A DNA stretch of 15,705 nt from CAZQQN01 sp964549595 (lineage in GTDB: Bacteria > Bacteroidota > Bacteroidia > CAILMK01 > CAYYUA01): positions 1 through 15,705 of the forward strand of contig CAZJWK010000065.1 in NCBI GenBank assembly GCA_964549595.1, written 5' to 3'. Numbering within the stretch: position 1 is the stretch's first letter; the number at the start of each line of letters is the position of its first letter. Under the pieces are notes generated by a model that ran no database searches, was not told where the DNA came from, and was given only the letters and a program-made list of their open reading frames with translations. The position numbers and the translations under genes are program-made. Shown piece by piece: positions 14,186 through 15,705 of the stretch.

Positions 14186-15487
14186 TTAAACGACCATTCT
14201 TAAAGGGTCTTCCATTATCTCCTTAAATGTTTTTAAAAACCCTGACCCTATAGCTCCATCTACCACCCTGTGGTCGCAAGATAAAGTTACCGTCATCACA
14301 TTGGTTTCCTTTAATTCCCCGTTTTGTATGGAAGGTTGTTGCTTGATTTTTCCAACAGCCAAGATACAGGAGTCAGGTGGGTTAATAATGGCTGTAAATT
14401 GATCAATACCAAACATGCCTAAATTGGACACAGTAAAGGTATTTCCTTCGTAATCTTCAGGTTGAAGCTGTTTGTTTTGGGCTTTTTCAGCGTAATGTTT
14501 GCTTTCCTTGGCTATCTGAGCAATGCCTTTTTGATCGGCATGGCGGATCACAGGTACCACCAAACCCTCATCCACAGCCACTGCAACGCCTGTATGAATA
14601 TGCTTGTAATAGCGTATTTTATCCCCTAACCAGGAAGCATTGGCCCTCGGATTTTTCCGCAAAGCTACGGAAGATGCTTTTACAATGAGGTCATTAAACG
14701 AAGTTTTCACCTCGGCCACCTCGTTAATGCTTTTCCTGGCTTCAATGGCCTTGTCCATGTTGATTTCCATTGTCAGGTAAAAGTGGGGGGCACTAAATTT
14801 ACTCTCGACCAAGCGCTTGGCTATGGTCTTCCGCATTTGTGAAAGGGCCACATCTTCATAATCTTCCTCTCCACCGGCCGGAATTTCAGGGGCAGGAGAA
14901 GGTTCTTTAGCAGCCTCAGGCTTGGATTGGGGGATGCCCTCAGCTTCCGCACGCTCAATATCGCGCTTTATAATCCGGCCATTATCCCCTGTTCCTTCCA
15001 ATCCTTCAAGCGGAATGCCTTTTTCTTTGGCCAATTTTTTAGCCAAAGGGGAAGCCTTTATCCTTTCATGCTGCTCTTGATCCTTTTCAGCTTTTTGTTT
15101 GTCAGGCGTGGTATCACTTTTTTCGGAGGAATCCTCGGCTTTTTCCTTCTTCTCCGGTTCGGCTTTTTTCTCTTCGGTTTCCTCCTTCTTAACCTCTGAA
15201 GGACTTTCCCCATCCTTTGCCGCTTTTAGCGCTTCCTGATAATCCTCACCTTCTTCACCAATAACCCCGATTATAGCATCCACAGGTACTGTATCGCCTT
15301 GCTCCACACCTACATAAAGTAATTGGCCTTCATAAAAACTTTCCAGTTCCATATTGGCTTTATCCGTCTCAACCTCCGCAAGGACATCTCCCTGGGCAAT
15401 CTGGTCCCCTACATTTTTATACCATTCTACAATGGTCCCTTCTTCCATTGTATCGCTTAATCGGGGCATTTTGATTATTTCCGCCAT
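14186..15487 (-). CDS. 2-oxoacid dehydrogenase complex E2 (dihydrolipoamide acetyltransferase, probably pyruvate)
   Basis: Core acyltransferase that moves the acyl group from lipoate to CoA in a 2-oxoacid dehydrogenase complex. One N-terminal lipoyl domain (residues 1-78) has the lipoylation site ETDKANMEL (Lys43). A highly charged Lys/Glu linker follows (about 85-142). The E1/E3-binding domain is ASPLAKKLAKEKGIPLEGLEGTGDNGRIIKRDIE (145-178). After a second Pro/Ala linker comes the catalytic domain (about 210-433), with SNLGMFGIDQFTAIINPP and the active-site motif DHRVVDG (His406, Asp410). PRLSDTMEEGTIVEW and SCDHRVVDGAIGSGFL resemble pyruvate-type E2 proteins. With a single lipoyl domain it is shorter than two-lipoyl versions. 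No E1 or E3 gene is visible; it has its own promoter directly upstream. Confidence 0.93.
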   Translation of the reverse strand: MAEIIKMPRLSDTMEEGTIVEWYKNVGDQIAQGDVLAEVETDKANMELESFYEGQLLYVGVEQGDTVPVDAIIGVIGEEGEDYQEALKAAKDGESPSEVKKEETEEKKAEPEKKEKAEDSSEKSDTTPDKQKAEKDQEQHERIKASPLAKKLAKEKGIPLEGLEGTGDNGRIIKRDIERAEAEGIPQSKPEAAKEPSPAPEIPAGGEEDYEDVALSQMRKTIAKRLVESKFSAPHFYLTMEINMDKAIEARKSINEVAEVKTSFNDLIVKASSVALRKNPRANASWLGDKIRYYKHIHTGVAVAVDEGLVVPVIRHADQKGIAQIAKESKHYAEKAQNKQLQPEDYEGNTFTVSNLGMFGIDQFTAIINPPDSCILAVGKIKQQPSIQNGELKETNVMTVTLSCDHRVVDGAIGSGFLKTFKEIMEDPLRMVV

Positions 15488-15534
15488 AATTTGAAAAGGT
15501 TAATTTGATCTTAATCGTTAGGTAAAAACCACCA

Positions 15535-15567
15535 CAAAGCTAATTCTGACAATAACAAAAACAAAAA
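15535..15567 (-). promoter_or_regulatory. Bacteroidota-type promoter of the E2 gene
   Basis: On the minus strand, TTTTTG (15562-15567), exactly 19 bp, then TAGCTTTG (15535-15542), matching the TTTG-N19-TAnnTTTG consensus of the phylum's primary sigma factor. Transcription would begin near 15529, giving a leader of about 40 bases before the ATG at 15487. The remaining bases to 15705 show no certain gene. Confidence 0.75.
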
Positions 15568-15705
15568 TAATTTTCATTGATGCACACCTTTGTTTCCCCG
15601 GTGACAAATCTCAAACACAAGCTAAATGTTGAAAAAGTGCTACTAAATCATTTTTGGTTCTACAATGAATTTTATGGAAATGTTTTTGAGAAGTTTTGAT
15701 CTAAT

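Noticed and set aside
15665..15705. Possible start of a plus-strand gene running off the window end
   Set aside because: Only 13 open codons are visible, with no promoter or ribosome binding site; too little to support a gene.

Overview
This window is a stretch of bacterial chromosome with mostly housekeeping and metabolic genes. It looks like a member of the Bacteroidota, probably of Cytophagia type. The grounds are a Rho factor with a long charged insertion, AT-rich spacers, few Shine-Dalgarno motifs, and promoter elements of the Bacteroidota type (TTTG, about 19 bp, TAnnTTTG), the clearest at 15535-15567. No rRNA, tRNA, CRISPR array, transposase or phage gene was seen.

Layout. A long-chain acyl-CoA ligase (minus strand, 3' end cut by the window edge) is divergent from thioredoxin. 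Thioredoxin is followed by a terminator, a DUF58 protein and IspE (plus). Next come an Ldh-family oxidoreductase with a TTG start and an RluA-type pseudouridine synthase (both minus), a KdsC-like HAD protein with an atypical motif II (plus), a 57-residue membrane protein that is easily missed, and a trans-polyprenyl diphosphate synthase (both minus). A four-gene sulfur operon follows on plus: CysM-like cysteine synthase, Mec-like JAMM peptidase, CysO-like sulfur carrier, and a MoeZ-like E1 plus rhodanese protein. A bidirectional terminator separates it from rho (minus). A 507-bp spacer and the acyltransferase (E2) of a 2-oxoacid dehydrogenase complex (minus) close the window.

Main discovery. 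The sulfur operon encodes all parts of a protein-thiocarboxylate route to cysteine, as known from Mycobacterium tuberculosis: MoeZ loads sulfur on the carrier, CysM makes carrier-cysteine, Mec releases cysteine. Just upstream lies what reads as a complete ribosome-mediated attenuator. A 27-codon leader ORF (8750-8833) carries four consecutive cysteine codons. An intrinsic terminator (8862-8900) ends 20 bp before the cysteine synthase ATG. An 11-nt segment inside the leader ORF (8811-8821) is perfectly complementary to the 5' arm of that terminator (8865-8875), so it can act as antiterminator, and upstream segments could in turn sequester it. The inferred logic is that scarce Cys-tRNA stalls the ribosome, the antiterminator forms and the cysteine operon is expressed. 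The carrier also ends in Gly-Gly-Lys-Gln rather than Gly-Gly, so it probably needs trimming, plausibly by the neighbouring JAMM peptidase.
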